A stretch of 20,651 nucleotides of DNA from Desulfarculaceae bacterium (GTDB lineage Bacteria > Desulfobacterota > Desulfobacteria > Desulfobacterales > Desulfobacteraceae). Within the stretch, counting starts at the first letter, position 1, and every line of letters starts with the position of its first letter. Below, piece after piece: positions 1 to 7,250 of the stretch. A model generated the notes under the pieces. That model did not search any database. It was not told where the DNA came from and worked only from the letters and a program-made list of their open reading frames with translations. The stretch is taken from assembly GCA_021737205.1 (NCBI GenBank), contig JAIPEK010000006.1, forward strand, positions 1-20,651, given 5' to 3'. The position numbers and the translations under genes are program-made.

Positions 1-1
1 C

Positions 2-280
2 GACATGATCGAGGTGCACACCGGCGCCTTCTGCGATGCGACTTCCAAACTGAAAAAGGAAAGGGAGTTTGCCAGGATCGTGGATTCGGTCAAGCTTGCT
101 TCCAAACTCAAGCTCGGGGTGAATGCCGGCCACGGGATCTGCTACAACACCATCAAGGCGTTCAAGGGACTTTCGGAAATCGACGAGTTCAGTATCGGCC
201 ACAGCATCGTCTCGAGAGCCGTGATCACCGGCATGGAACAGGCGGTCCGGGACATGGCCCGGCTGATACGGGAACTGTGA
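2..280 (+). CDS. pdxJ: Pyridoxine 5'-phosphate synthase, C-terminal part (truncated by window edge)
   Basis: These are the last 92 codons of a PdxJ-type enzyme, which condenses 1-deoxy-D-xylulose 5-phosphate with 3-amino-2-oxopropyl phosphate in the DXP-dependent vitamin B6 pathway (cytosolic TIM barrel). The frame is open from base 2, so the ATG at base 5 is an internal Met. Recognisable family segments are EVHTGAF near the left edge, VNAGHGICYNT (the glycine-rich phosphate-binding loop) and FSIGHSIVSRAVITGMEQAV close to the end. The family is about 240 residues long, so roughly 150 are missing to the left. The stop is at 278-280. A hairpin-forming dispersed repeat begins 32 bp downstream and could act as the transcript end. 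The assignment rests on strong motif similarity. Confidence 0.92.
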   Translation, partial: DMIEVHTGAFCDATSKLKKEREFARIVDSVKLASKLKLGVNAGHGICYNTIKAFKGLSEIDEFSIGHSIVSRAVITGMEQAVRDMARLIREL

Positions 281-312
281 CCGGCATCACTCCGAAACCC
301 GGACTGAGCGGT

Positions 313-464
313 CACAACAAATGATGAAAGACCACCATGAAGAGCATGAAGTTCATGAAGATTGTGCTTCAGTTCCTTCATGACCTTCATGGTAGATGCC
401 GGGTATTAGGTATTAGCCGTTAGGCGTTAGCTAATACCTAATACCTAACTGCTTTCATATAAAA
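313..464 (+). repeat. Dispersed intergenic hairpin repeat, copy A
   Basis: This copy shares a core with 2927-3034. The common parts are CACAACAAATGATGAAA, then CACCATGAAGAGCATGAAG and the rest of a hairpin, and finally CTTTCATATAAAA. The hairpin arms are 335-360 and 367-392 (26 nt each, about 20 paired) around a 6-nt loop. Copy A additionally contains an unrelated palindromic insert at about 394-450. The repeat fills the pdxJ-hydrolase gap and ends just before the hydrolase start codon. No coding potential is apparent. Confidence 0.8.
402..445. repeat. Perfect 15-bp inverted repeat nested in copy A
   Basis: Arm GGTATTAGGTATTAG at 402-416 is exactly complementary to CTAATACCTAATACC at 431-445. 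The 14-nt loop is CCGTTAGGCGTTAG, itself a near-tandem CGTTAGG/CGTTAG repeat. The TATTAGG/GTTAG heptad pattern continues through the loop. Copy B of the surrounding repeat has only a short unrelated spacer at this place, so this looks like an insertion into the older repeat. Confidence 0.85.
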
Positions 465-467
465 AAC

Positions 468-1352
468 ATGAAAAACAGGATACTGTACGCCATACTCAGA
501 CATTTAAAGTCAAGGCCCACCTTTGACCAGACCGGTATTGAAAAACACCGGGCGCTTCTGGAAAAGGGGGCCATCGCATTCGGCACGGACAAAAGCGTTA
601 TGTTCGAATCCTTTGACATCCAAGGAATTGAAGCGGCTTGGGTCACCCCGCCTGACACATCCTCCGGCAAAACCATCCTTTATCTGCACGGCGGCGGGTT
701 CATGGCCGGCTCCATCCATTCCCACAGGGATCTTGCCTCCAGGATTGCAAAAGCGGCATGCGCAAAACTTGTGCTGATCGACTACCGGCTGGCTCCGGAA
801 CACCCGTATCCGGCGGGACTCGACGATGCGTTCACCGCCTGCAGATACCTTCTCGATCAAGGGATTTTACCGGAAAAACTCTGCATTGCCGGGGATTCGG
901 CAGGCGGCGGGCTTGCCCTGTCCCTCTTGATCAGGCTGAAGATGGAGCGTCTTCCCATGCCCGGCTGCGCGGTATTTCTCTCTCCCTGGGTCGATCTTGA
1001 GTGCAGGGGAAAATCCATGACGGAAAACCGGGACAACGACCCGATGCTGAGCAAAGAGCTTCTACAGAAAACCGTTGGCGTGTATACGGACCGGGACCCG
1101 TCAGGCCCGCTGATCTCCCCTTTAAACGCCGACTTTACCGGCCTGTCCCCCATGCTCGTGCATGCCGGGGAAAACGAGGTCCTGCTGGATGACGCCGTAC
1201 GGCTTGCCGAAAAAGCCCGTCATTACGGGATTAAAGCGGAAATCGAAACGTACGGCGGCATGTTCCACGTGTTCCAGTATTTCGCCCGATACCTTGACAA
1301 GGCCAACGAGTCCATCCAAAAAATCGGCACGTTCATTCAAAACAACCCCTGA
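468..1352 (+). CDS. Alpha/beta hydrolase, hormone-sensitive-lipase-type esterase
   Basis: This 294-aa cytosolic protein looks like a carboxylesterase of the HSL (family IV) group, acting on short or medium acyl esters. Visible motifs are the oxyanion-hole HGGGF at residues 74-78, the nucleophile elbow GDSAGG at 142-147 with Ser144, the acid region GENEVLLDDA at about 234-243 and the catalytic FHVF with His267. At the acid position the sequence has Glu237 followed by Asp241/242, so the acid could be Glu rather than the usual Asp. There is no signal peptide. No convincing Shine-Dalgarno is visible; the ATG sits directly after the CTTTCATATAAAA end of repeat copy A. The gene converges on the HAD phosphatase gene with an 11-bp gap. 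The physiological substrate cannot be told from sequence. Confidence 0.88.
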   Translation: MKNRILYAILRHLKSRPTFDQTGIEKHRALLEKGAIAFGTDKSVMFESFDIQGIEAAWVTPPDTSSGKTILYLHGGGFMAGSIHSHRDLASRIAKAACAKLVLIDYRLAPEHPYPAGLDDAFTACRYLLDQGILPEKLCIAGDSAGGGLALSLLIRLKMERLPMPGCAVFLSPWVDLECRGKSMTENRDNDPMLSKELLQKTVGVYTDRDPSGPLISPLNADFTGLSPMLVHAGENEVLLDDAVRLAEKARHYGIKAEIETYGGMFHVFQYFARYLDKANESIQKIGTFIQNNP

Positions 1353-1363
1353 TCGATTGATCT

Positions 1364-2230
1364 TTACGGAATGGACCTGGACACCGCAACAGAGACACCG
1401 TGGCGGTTGTTGGACGGAACCGTTTCAAAAATTTGCCTGAGATCGGGCGGCGCGTTTTCCACCACATATCCCGTTCCGGCCCACTCGAGAAGATCCCGGT
1501 CATTGTAGTCATTGCCCACGGCCACCGTGTCCGCCCTTTCTATTTCCAGATGATCTGCAATGAACCCGGCCGCACTGCTCTTGCTGACACCCGCCGGGAA
1601 CACCTCCACCCATAGCGACATCCGGTCCAGCGGGGATGTGGCCGTGATCACACTGTACCCGGGAAGAAACCGCCGGATGTGTTCAATGGTCCGTCCGTTG
1701 TTGCCGGAAACCGGAAGAATCGCAATCAGCTGGGTGGCCCTGCCGAAACTTGCAAGACTGTTCCGGCCGTCCAGGGGCGCACATACATTGTCATACAGCC
1801 CCAGCCGGGATTGAAAATCCGGGTTTTCACTGCCGCGGGACCGGTACAGGAAATACTTTGAATCCGGAAACGGCCGGTGAACCATGTAATCCAGCCCCAT
1901 GTTTTCAAAACAGGTGCCGATGTTCACCACGTCCTCTCCAGCGAGATCCTTACTCTGCAGCACCCTCAGTCCGGGATATTCCATGATGCCGGCCCCGGTT
2001 GAGAAAATCACGTAATCCACCGGCAGTCCGGCCGGATTCTCTCCGGAACCGTCAAATCCCGGCGCTTGCAAAAGGTTGGCAAAAGAGTATTCCGATCGGC
2101 CCGTGGCCAGCACCCTTGTGAATCCATATTGTTTCAGCCGCTCCATGGCGGCGAGATCTTTCTGGGATACGGTCTTGTCGTCCCGCAGCAGCGTTCCGTC
2201 CAGATCCGTTACAAACAGCCTGTTTTTCAT
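1364..2230 (-). CDS. Cof-type HAD-IIB family phosphatase
   Basis: This 288-aa soluble protein is a haloacid dehalogenase-fold hydrolase of the Cof/sucrose-phosphatase-like (IIB cap) class, which dephosphorylates sugar phosphates or other small metabolites. Motif I is DLDGTLL at residues 9-15 (nucleophile Asp9, general acid Asp11). Motif II is the Thr of LATGR near residue 42, motif III the Lys in GVSKSSA, and motif IV GNDYNDRDLL at 239-248. The cap domain lies between motifs II and III. The length is normal for the family. A TATAAA box lies upstream on this strand near 2255, but I see no good -35. Substrate specificity is not predictable. It stands alone, convergent with the hydrolase and divergent from the next gene. 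Confidence 0.87.
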   Translation of the reverse strand: MKNRLFVTDLDGTLLRDDKTVSQKDLAAMERLKQYGFTRVLATGRSEYSFANLLQAPGFDGSGENPAGLPVDYVIFSTGAGIMEYPGLRVLQSKDLAGEDVVNIGTCFENMGLDYMVHRPFPDSKYFLYRSRGSENPDFQSRLGLYDNVCAPLDGRNSLASFGRATQLIAILPVSGNNGRTIEHIRRFLPGYSVITATSPLDRMSLWVEVFPAGVSKSSAAGFIADHLEIERADTVAVGNDYNDRDLLEWAGTGYVVENAPPDLRQIFETVPSNNRHGVSVAVSRSIP

Positions 2231-2397
2231 CGCGGCATTCCGTTTTGTTTTCCTTTATAGCACCCATCTTTGCCAAACAAGTATTATACATGAAAATCCT
2301 CGAACGCAAGGCATCAGCCGATCCGGTGTAACCTGGAACGGGTTTCAATTTTTATAAATTGATGCATTTTTCTTTTTCCCGTGTTATTTTCCGGATT

Positions 2398-2907
2398 ATG
2401 AAGTCTTTGAACGAATCCCGGGAATATACAGCTCCTTTTACCGAAACCCAGATCAACCGGCTTCTTTCCTGGTACGACCTGACGTTTCATCGGGAAGACA
2501 CCTGCACGGAGTATTTTCTAACCGCCAGGGAAGACCTTGAACTGATCTCCTATTCTCTTGTGTTGTCATATTCACCATCCACCCGAAACATCTGTATTGC
2601 AAAATTCCATCCCGAACTTTATACCCGGGCCGATTCCAAATATCTATCCTCGGCATGTCTTTCCCTGATGATCGAACACTTCTCAAAAGAGTATCTTCTG
2701 GATTCCACCACAAAAATCACTTTGAACACACAACCGGATGTGTTCAACAATTTTTATGCAAAACTCAAGGATTTCAACTTCCATATTCACCGACACTGCC
2801 TGGGCGACACCCTGGAACTGATCAGCGACTTTCACCCCCTTGACATAAAAACGGACATGGTTCACCAGCACATGTTTTCCGAGCACGAAGCCGCTTTTCT
2901 TGTATAA
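2398..2907 (+). CDS. Hypothetical protein, 169 aa
   Basis: I do not recognise this family. The frame also allows an ATG at 2359 (182 aa), but that adds a short hydrophobic leader (MMHFSFSRVIFRI). A TATAAA box at 2353-2358 would place the transcription start beyond that ATG, so I prefer the Met at 2398. Neither ATG has a clear Shine-Dalgarno. The protein is soluble-looking, rich in aromatic residues and His, with a run FNFHIHRHCLGDTLELI late in the sequence, and it lacks membrane segments or Cys motifs. Codon use resembles its neighbours, so it is probably a real gene. It is divergent from the HAD gene and is followed by repeat copy B. The 167 bp upstream hold no other gene. Confidence 0.65.
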   Translation: MKSLNESREYTAPFTETQINRLLSWYDLTFHREDTCTEYFLTAREDLELISYSLVLSYSPSTRNICIAKFHPELYTRADSKYLSSACLSLMIEHFSKEYLLDSTTKITLNTQPDVFNNFYAKLKDFNFHIHRHCLGDTLELISDFHPLDIKTDMVHQHMFSEHEAAFLV

Positions 2908-2926
2908 CATTCATGGCCCGGGTGGC

Positions 2927-3034
2927 CACAACAAATGATGAAAAATCACCATGAAGAGCATGAAGTTCATGAAGAGATTTTGCTTCAGTTCCTTCATGGC
3001 CTTCATGTTAAAAATGTTGTTCTTTCATATAAAA
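2927..3034 (+). repeat. Dispersed intergenic hairpin repeat, copy B
   Basis: This is the second copy of the 313-464 repeat, with the same CACAACAAATGATGAAA head, the same hairpin (arms 2949-2974 and 2983-3008, 8-nt loop) and the same CTTTCATATAAAA tail. It lacks the nested palindrome. It lies between two convergent genes, where the hairpin could serve as a bidirectional terminator. The remaining bases 3035-3107 show nothing recognisable. Confidence 0.8.
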
Positions 3035-3107
3035 TCCAAATCTCGGAATCCGGTAAGTTCCGCCGAAAACGGGGCCAGCTCACATTGAGTTTCAGCAAAG
3101 ATTGAGG

Positions 3108-3854
3108 TTACTCTCCAGACATCCCCCGGATGAGGGCCAGTACGTTTTTGCCCAGCACCTTGTGGTTGTAGCCGCCCTCGAGCAGGGCGAAACATCCGCC
3201 GCGGTTCCGGTCCGCGGCCTTTTTCACCATCCGGCCGATCTCGTGGTAATCCTCGGTCAACAGCAGGCCGCCCCAGTCGTCAACGTGGTTGTCAAACCCA
3301 GCTGAAATCCCGATGATATCGACCCTGCACTCTTCCATTTCGCGGCGCACCTTGTCCATATACACCTCCCGGTCTCTTGTATCCGGGTTGAAAATGGCCA
3401 CATATCCCCTGTCCTCAAGAATATTCACGTTGCCGTCCCCGTAATGGTAGTCGATATCAAGGATATACGCGGTTTCGACCTCTTTGTTCCGTTTCAGGGC
3501 TTCGATGGCCACCGCCATGTTGTTGAAATAGCAGAACCCCCAGCTGCTGGAGGCGGACGCGTGATGTCCCGGCGGCCGGATCAATCCCATGCAGGGCTCT
3601 TTCAGCCCGGTCCGCGCCGCCTGGACCGCACCGCCCGCCGCAAGGATCGAAATCGGATACAGTCCCTTTCGCATGACAGCATCAATATGGTGGGCGGCGT
3701 GAACCGCCTCTACATCCTTGTGGTCCGCAGGCTCCGCCGTAACAAAGGTCACATGAGGAGAGATCTCATTGACAATCGCCTCCATCCTCCCTTTGGCGGC
3801 AGCCGGATCGGACGTGTATTCTTCATAAAACTGCTCGTGAAAAATCACCTTCAT
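3108..3854 (-). CDS. Histone deacetylase-fold amidohydrolase (AcuC/acetylpolyamine amidohydrolase superfamily)
   Basis: This 248-aa zinc hydrolase belongs to the arginase/deacetylase superfamily and removes acyl groups from protein lysines or polyamines. The core is intact: RPPGHH at residues 93-98 (catalytic His pair), GFCYFNN at 106-112, DIDYHYGDG at 133-141 with zinc ligands Asp135 and His137, the third ligand Asp188 in AGFDNH, and EGGYN at 226-230 with the transition-state Tyr229. It is shorter than typical AcuC or polyamine deacetylases (about 310-380 aa), with a reduced N-terminus. An AGGAGA ribosome site stands 7 nt before the ATG. It is the third gene of the reductase/glycerate kinase operon (16-bp gap), which suggests a metabolic or acetylation-control role. 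The substrate is unknown. Confidence 0.9.
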   Translation of the reverse strand: MKVIFHEQFYEEYTSDPAAAKGRMEAIVNEISPHVTFVTAEPADHKDVEAVHAAHHIDAVMRKGLYPISILAAGGAVQAARTGLKEPCMGLIRPPGHHASASSSWGFCYFNNMAVAIEALKRNKEVETAYILDIDYHYGDGNVNILEDRGYVAIFNPDTRDREVYMDKVRREMEECRVDIIGISAGFDNHVDDWGGLLLTEDYHEIGRMVKKAADRNRGGCFALLEGGYNHKVLGKNVLALIRGMSGE

Positions 3855-3870
3855 CGTTTATTCTCCTGTT

Positions 3871-5244
3871 TCAAACATTCATATAACCTGTCTTATCCAC
3901 AAGAATAATCCGCAAATCCATCACATTGGTCAACGTGGGCCCGGTTTTGTACAGATCCCCGACAGCTTCCAGCAACGAATACGCATCATGGGCCTCGAGA
4001 TGATAATCCGCATCCAGCCCGCAAGCCTCTGCCCGCTGAACCGTAAAAGGATCCACCAGCCCGCCTGCAGCGTCCGTGGGCCCGTCCGTGCCGTCGGTTC
4101 CCCCGCTCAATACCGCGATACGGTCCATTCCCCGGATCTCAAGCGCACATTTCAGGGCGAACTCCTGGTTCCGGCCGCCCTTTCCCCCGATCTCCATGGT
4201 CACGGTGGTCTCTCCGCCGGACAGGATACAAGCGGGCGGAAAAACCGAATGTCTGCCCTGCTGGATTTGACGGGCCGCTTCGATATGGTCTGCTGCCGCC
4301 TTTACTGTTTCTCCCTGCACCGCCTCTGACAGGAGATACGGCCTGTACCCGAGTGTCTCCGCCTCTTTTGCCGCCGCCTCCAGTGCATCCCTGCTGCAGG
4401 CGATGATGGAATGAAACACCCGCTCAAACAGGGGATCGTCAGGCTTTGGCGTCTCCTGTATTTTCTTTTCCGCCCCGTTTTCCAGACGGGTCATGACCGA
4501 TTCGGGAATCCGGTCCTCAATTCCGTACCGCTCCACAATCTCCATACACCGGGCGAATGTGCTCCGGTCCGGCACCATGGGGCCGGATGCAATGATATCC
4601 AGATCATCCCCCACCACGTCGGACAGCACCAGACAGGCAAAAGGTGCCGGATGCACTGCAGCAGCAAGCTGCCCGCCCTTGATGGCGGACATGTGCTTTC
4701 GGACCGTGTTCATCTCATGGATCGAGGCCCCGCATGCCAGCATCACCCGTGTGGTTTCCTGCTTGTCTTGAAGCCGGACCCCGTCCGCAGGCAGCGGCAG
4801 AAGCGCGGAACCGCCCCCGGACAAAAGCCCGATTACAAGGGTATCCCGGTCCGCCTGTTCAGCAAGGGACAAAATCCGCCCGGCCCCGTCAAGACCGTTT
4901 TTATCCGGCACCGGGTGTCCCGCCTCCACCAGCTCGACAGTTTTTAAAGGCTGCACATGCCCGTATTTGACCACCACAAGACCTCTTGCGATCCGGTCCG
5001 CCAAAAGCGTCTCCAATGCCGCCGCCATGGGAGCGCCCGCTTTTCCGGCCCCGAGAATCACCACCTCCCGGAACCGGGAAAGATCAAAGGTCCTGTCATC
5101 AATTCTGAAAAGGTCCCCTTCTCTTGTGCAATGACGGTACACCGACTGTACCGGGTCCACTGCAGCAAGCCCGGCCCTGAAGATCCGGTCACAATCATGT
5201 CGAAGTTTCTCGCTTTCCCCTGCCTTGCGAACCTCTTCCTTCAT
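3871..5244 (-). CDS. Glycerate 2-kinase (DUF4147/MOFRL family)
   Basis: This 457-aa cytosolic kinase phosphorylates D-glycerate to 2-phosphoglycerate with ATP (GckA/TtuD-like, glycerate 2-kinase class II). The N-terminal DUF4147 domain shows GAGKAGAPMA at residues 66-75, LSGGGSALLP at 141-150 and NTVRKHMSAIKGG at 179-191. The C-terminal MOFRL domain shows TDGTDGPTDAAGG at 383-395 and TGPTLTNVMDL at 434-444. Its ATGA start overlaps the stop of the upstream dehydrogenase gene by 4 bp, so the two are translationally coupled. Together they convert hydroxypyruvate to 2-phosphoglycerate, as in the serine or glyoxylate assimilation routes. All expected motifs are present and the length is normal. 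Confidence 0.93.
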   Translation of the reverse strand: MKEEVRKAGESEKLRHDCDRIFRAGLAAVDPVQSVYRHCTREGDLFRIDDRTFDLSRFREVVILGAGKAGAPMAAALETLLADRIARGLVVVKYGHVQPLKTVELVEAGHPVPDKNGLDGAGRILSLAEQADRDTLVIGLLSGGGSALLPLPADGVRLQDKQETTRVMLACGASIHEMNTVRKHMSAIKGGQLAAAVHPAPFACLVLSDVVGDDLDIIASGPMVPDRSTFARCMEIVERYGIEDRIPESVMTRLENGAEKKIQETPKPDDPLFERVFHSIIACSRDALEAAAKEAETLGYRPYLLSEAVQGETVKAAADHIEAARQIQQGRHSVFPPACILSGGETTVTMEIGGKGGRNQEFALKCALEIRGMDRIAVLSGGTDGTDGPTDAAGGLVDPFTVQRAEACGLDADYHLEAHDAYSLLEAVGDLYKTGPTLTNVMDLRIILVDKTGYMNV

Positions 5245-6233
5245 CCTGAAAGCACCTCTGGATTCACGATATGGGGAATCCTGCCGTTCCGGTAAAACTC
5301 AACGATATTGTCCGCAGCCATTGCAGACATTTCATTCCGGGCCTCGTTGGTACCAGATCCCACATGTGGAAGCACGCACACATTTTCCATGAACAGCAGA
5401 GGATTGTCCTGCCGCATGGGCTCCGGGTCGGTTACATCCAGGCCCGCACCCCGGATCTCCCCGCCTTCCAGCGCCCGGATCAGGTCCGGCTCGTGATGGA
5501 TCGGGCCTCTTGCCGTATTGATAAAAATCGCTTCCGGCTTCATCCTCTCAAACGCATCTCGGTTGAAGATATGCCGGGTGCCGGCTGTCAGGGCACAGTG
5601 CGCGGACACGATATCACTTTTTCCCAAAAGGGTGTCAAAATCCACAAGGGCGGCATCAAGCTCTTTTTCGGCTTCCGGTTTCCGATTCCGGCTGCAGTAA
5701 AGGATCTCCATGTTGTACGCGCCCCTGCATCTTTGGGCCGTTTTCATGCCGATCCGGCCCATGCCGAAAATCCCGAGGGTTTTCCCGGAAAGCTCCACGC
5801 CCAGATGCCCTCTCGGCCGAAAATACCCCCATTCCCCTTTTGCAATGGTATTGTGAAGATAGAACATCTTCCGGGCCGATGCAATCATCAAACCGAACGC
5901 GATATCCGCGGTTGCATCGCTCATGGCGTCAGGCGTGAATCCCACCGGAATCCCCAACTCAGCGGCGGCCGCCACATCGATATTGTCATACCCCACCGCG
6001 AACTGGGAGATCATCTCCAGATGAGAACACGCTTCCAGAAACTCCCGGTCAATCCGCTCGGTCAACGTACACAACACCACATCATGATCCTTTGCCCGCT
6101 CCAAAAGCTCTTCTCTCGTCATGGGCCGGTCCATCTCCCACTGGGTCAGCTCGAACGCCGAATTCTCCTTCAGCCTGTCAATCCCCGCGGGCGGAAAATC
6201 CCGAGTCACCAGTATCCGCTTTTTATCAGCCAT
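5241..6233 (-). CDS. D-isomer-specific 2-hydroxyacid dehydrogenase (glyoxylate/hydroxypyruvate reductase)
   Basis: This NAD(P)H-dependent cytosolic reductase probably reduces hydroxypyruvate or glyoxylate to D-glycerate or glycolate. In numbering from the first ATG (6236), the nucleotide-binding GMGRIG is at residues 158-163, catalytic Arg243 in NTARG, Glu272 in DPEP and His291 in LPHVGSGT. I prefer the second ATG (6233). The first abuts the GGGGGG of the ribosome site, and a truncated paralogue at 6976-7143 aligns its start with the second. This gene leads the operon with glycerate kinase (4-bp overlap) and the HDAC-fold hydrolase. A promoter candidate lies at 6270-6298. The genome context favours hydroxypyruvate over lactate or phosphite as substrate. 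Confidence 0.92.
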   Translation of the reverse strand: MADKKRILVTRDFPPAGIDRLKENSAFELTQWEMDRPMTREELLERAKDHDVVLCTLTERIDREFLEACSHLEMISQFAVGYDNIDVAAAAELGIPVGFTPDAMSDATADIAFGLMIASARKMFYLHNTIAKGEWGYFRPRGHLGVELSGKTLGIFGMGRIGMKTAQRCRGAYNMEILYCSRNRKPEAEKELDAALVDFDTLLGKSDIVSAHCALTAGTRHIFNRDAFERMKPEAIFINTARGPIHHEPDLIRALEGGEIRGAGLDVTDPEPMRQDNPLLFMENVCVLPHVGSGTNEARNEMSAMAADNIVEFYRNGRIPHIVNPEVLSG

Positions 6234-6269
6234 CATCCCCCCTTCTCACAATTGAATTCCATCGTTCAT

Positions 6270-6298
6270 ATGATAATTCCTGTAATCTGATTTGGCAA
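6270..6298 (-). promoter_or_regulatory. Sigma70-type promoter candidate for the reductase/glycerate kinase operon
   Basis: Read on the minus strand, a TTGCCA -35 box (6293-6298) is followed after 17 bp by a TATCAT -10 box (6270-6275). The start codon lies about 37 bp from the -10. The same -35 and spacer are preserved in the duplicate copy at 7144-7215, where the -10 has lost 3 bp. The position is plausible, but the strength is not known. Confidence 0.5.
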
Positions 6299-6364
6299 TT
6301 ATTTCAAGGAGCGTTCGTTCCTCGCGCCGATGAAGGGGCGCATTATAACGTAAAAAAGGAAGAT

Positions 6365-6631
6365 TCAGGATAAATTGCGATATATATCTTTGCGGTGGCC
6401 GATTTTCACAACCAGAATTAAAAGAACATCTTCTTGGATTTCATAAATTATTCGATACTCTCGAACACGGATTTTGTGAAAAGGATTATTGCCTTTCATT
6501 TTGGTTGTATCAGGATTGGGCGGATCCCCGGCCAGGCTGTCGATTTTATCGACTATGCGCTTTTGATCCGCTTTTGGTATTTTCTTTAACGCTTTTGCCG
6601 CCGACCTCTTGACCTCTACACGATAATTCAA
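6365..6631 (-). CDS. RelE/ParE-superfamily toxin
   Basis: This is an 88-aa RelE-fold toxin, most likely a ribosome-dependent mRNA interferase. The family pattern is visible: the start NYRVEVKRSAAKALKKIP, the LAGDPPNPD loop, then KIRVREYRIIYEI and a basic C-terminal strand VVKIGHRKDIYR. It begins with TTG two bases after the antitoxin stop, with AAGGA in the antitoxin 3' end as ribosome site. It forms a standard antitoxin-first operon with the Phd/YefM protein. The pair lies between the dehydrogenase gene and a truncated copy of that gene's 5' end, which suggests an acquired module. The basic residues typical of active RelE proteins are present, so it is probably intact. Confidence 0.9.
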   Translation of the reverse strand: MNYRVEVKRSAAKALKKIPKADQKRIVDKIDSLAGDPPNPDTTKMKGNNPFHKIRVREYRIIYEIQEDVLLILVVKIGHRKDIYRNLS

Positions 6632-6633
6632 AA

Positions 6634-6879
6634 CTAGAGTTCCTTTTTCAACTCATCCCAGGGTACTGGCTCTCCAGTCTCTTGTTTTGCCTTCCACGCG
6701 TCCTCAATGTCAATCTGATCCTCTATTTCCTGCAGGAGTGTAAGCTCCTTCAAAGAGACTATAGCGGCAATCGGCTCTCCTCTACGGGTCAAAACAAAGG
6801 ATTCGTCCCCAAAAGCGACTCTATTAATAATGTTTGAAAATTTTTTCCTGACGTCTGAAGTTGTTATTTTATTAATCAT
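6634..6879 (-). CDS. Phd/YefM-family antitoxin
   Basis: This 81-aa antitoxin neutralises the RelE toxin encoded immediately downstream and probably represses the operon. The N-terminal Phd/YefM DNA-binding domain is recognisable (ITTSDVRKKFSNIINRV, then VLTRRGEPIAAIVSLKEL). The acidic C-terminal tail (IEDQIDIEDAW...VPWDELKKEL) is the likely toxin-wrapping segment. The frame is open upstream to an ATG at 6939, but that ATG lies inside the promoter. A TTGAGG ribosome site precedes the ATG at 6879, so I use that start. The spacing to the toxin gene is 2 bp. Confidence 0.9.
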   Translation of the reverse strand: MINKITTSDVRKKFSNIINRVAFGDESFVLTRRGEPIAAIVSLKELTLLQEIEDQIDIEDAWKAKQETGEPVPWDELKKEL

Positions 6880-6919
6880 AATAGGGACCTCAAATGTATA
6901 AAATGTTGATTTTGTCTTT

Positions 6920-6949
6920 ATTGTACAAAATGAACACATAAAATGTCAA
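6920..6949 (-). promoter_or_regulatory. Near-consensus sigma70 promoter of the Phd/RelE operon
   Basis: On the minus strand TTGACA (6944-6949, perfect -35) and TACAAT (6920-6925, five of six) are 18 bp apart. TTGTACAA at 6921-6928 is an 8-bp palindrome over the -10. The direct repeat ATAAAATGT occurs at 6898-6906 and 6938-6946 (plus-strand reading), exactly 40 bp apart, on either side of the -10. These are candidate antitoxin-binding sites. Confidence 0.7.
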
Positions 6950-6975
6950 CAACAACCGGAAAACGCCCGGTCAGG

Positions 6976-7143
6976 TTACGCAGCAGTGGGATCATGCTCC
7001 TTTGCCCTCTCCACCTGTTCCTCCCCTGTCATGGGCCGGTCCTGCTCCCACTCGGTCAGTTCGAACAAAGAGTTCTCCCTCAGCCTGTCAATTCCTTTAC
7101 GCGGAAAATCCCGGGTCACCAGTATCCGTTTCTTGTCAACCAT
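6976..7143 (-). pseudogene. Truncated 5' fragment of a second 2-hydroxyacid dehydrogenase gene
   Basis: The 55-codon frame starts at 7143 (ATG with an AAGGGGGAGG ribosome site) and ends in TAA at 6976-6978. Residues 1-51 align without gaps to the N-terminus of the dehydrogenase at 5241-6233, with about 40 of 51 identical (shared KKRILVTRDFP, GIDRL, DRPMT, ERAK). After KEHD the similarity stops and the frame ends in PTAA. It therefore encodes only the first beta-alpha units and no active site. The break lies just before the toxin-antitoxin promoter, which suggests that the module's arrival, or a later deletion, removed the rest. Confidence 0.85.
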
Positions 7144-7215
7144 CCTCCCCCTTCTCTCAATTGAATTCCATCGTGCGTATGATTCCTGTTACCTGATTTG
7201 GCAATCATTTCGTGG
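7144..7215 (-). repeat. Duplicated upstream region of the dehydrogenase gene
   Basis: This region is the counterpart of 6237-6311 upstream of the intact gene. Shared blocks include AATTGAATTCCATCG and TGATTTGGCAAT at matching places, interrupted by a 3-bp deletion at the -10 box. The noncoding similarity seems at least as high as that of the coding part. Similarity fades beyond about 7215. Confidence 0.8.
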
Positions 7216-7250
7216 AGAACCAGACCCCCCGTCCTACGCTTGCCTTCATT

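Noticed and set aside
313..392. Hairpin repeat considered as a CRISPR or a small RNA gene
   Set aside because: Only two copies, 2.6 kb apart, with no spacer array and no promoter or T-run of an sRNA gene.
5271..6290. Long open frame (339 codons) on the plus strand opposite the 2-hydroxyacid dehydrogenase
   Set aside because: It is the antisense shadow of a gene with all its catalytic motifs; the translation is rich in His, Arg and Pro and resembles no family.
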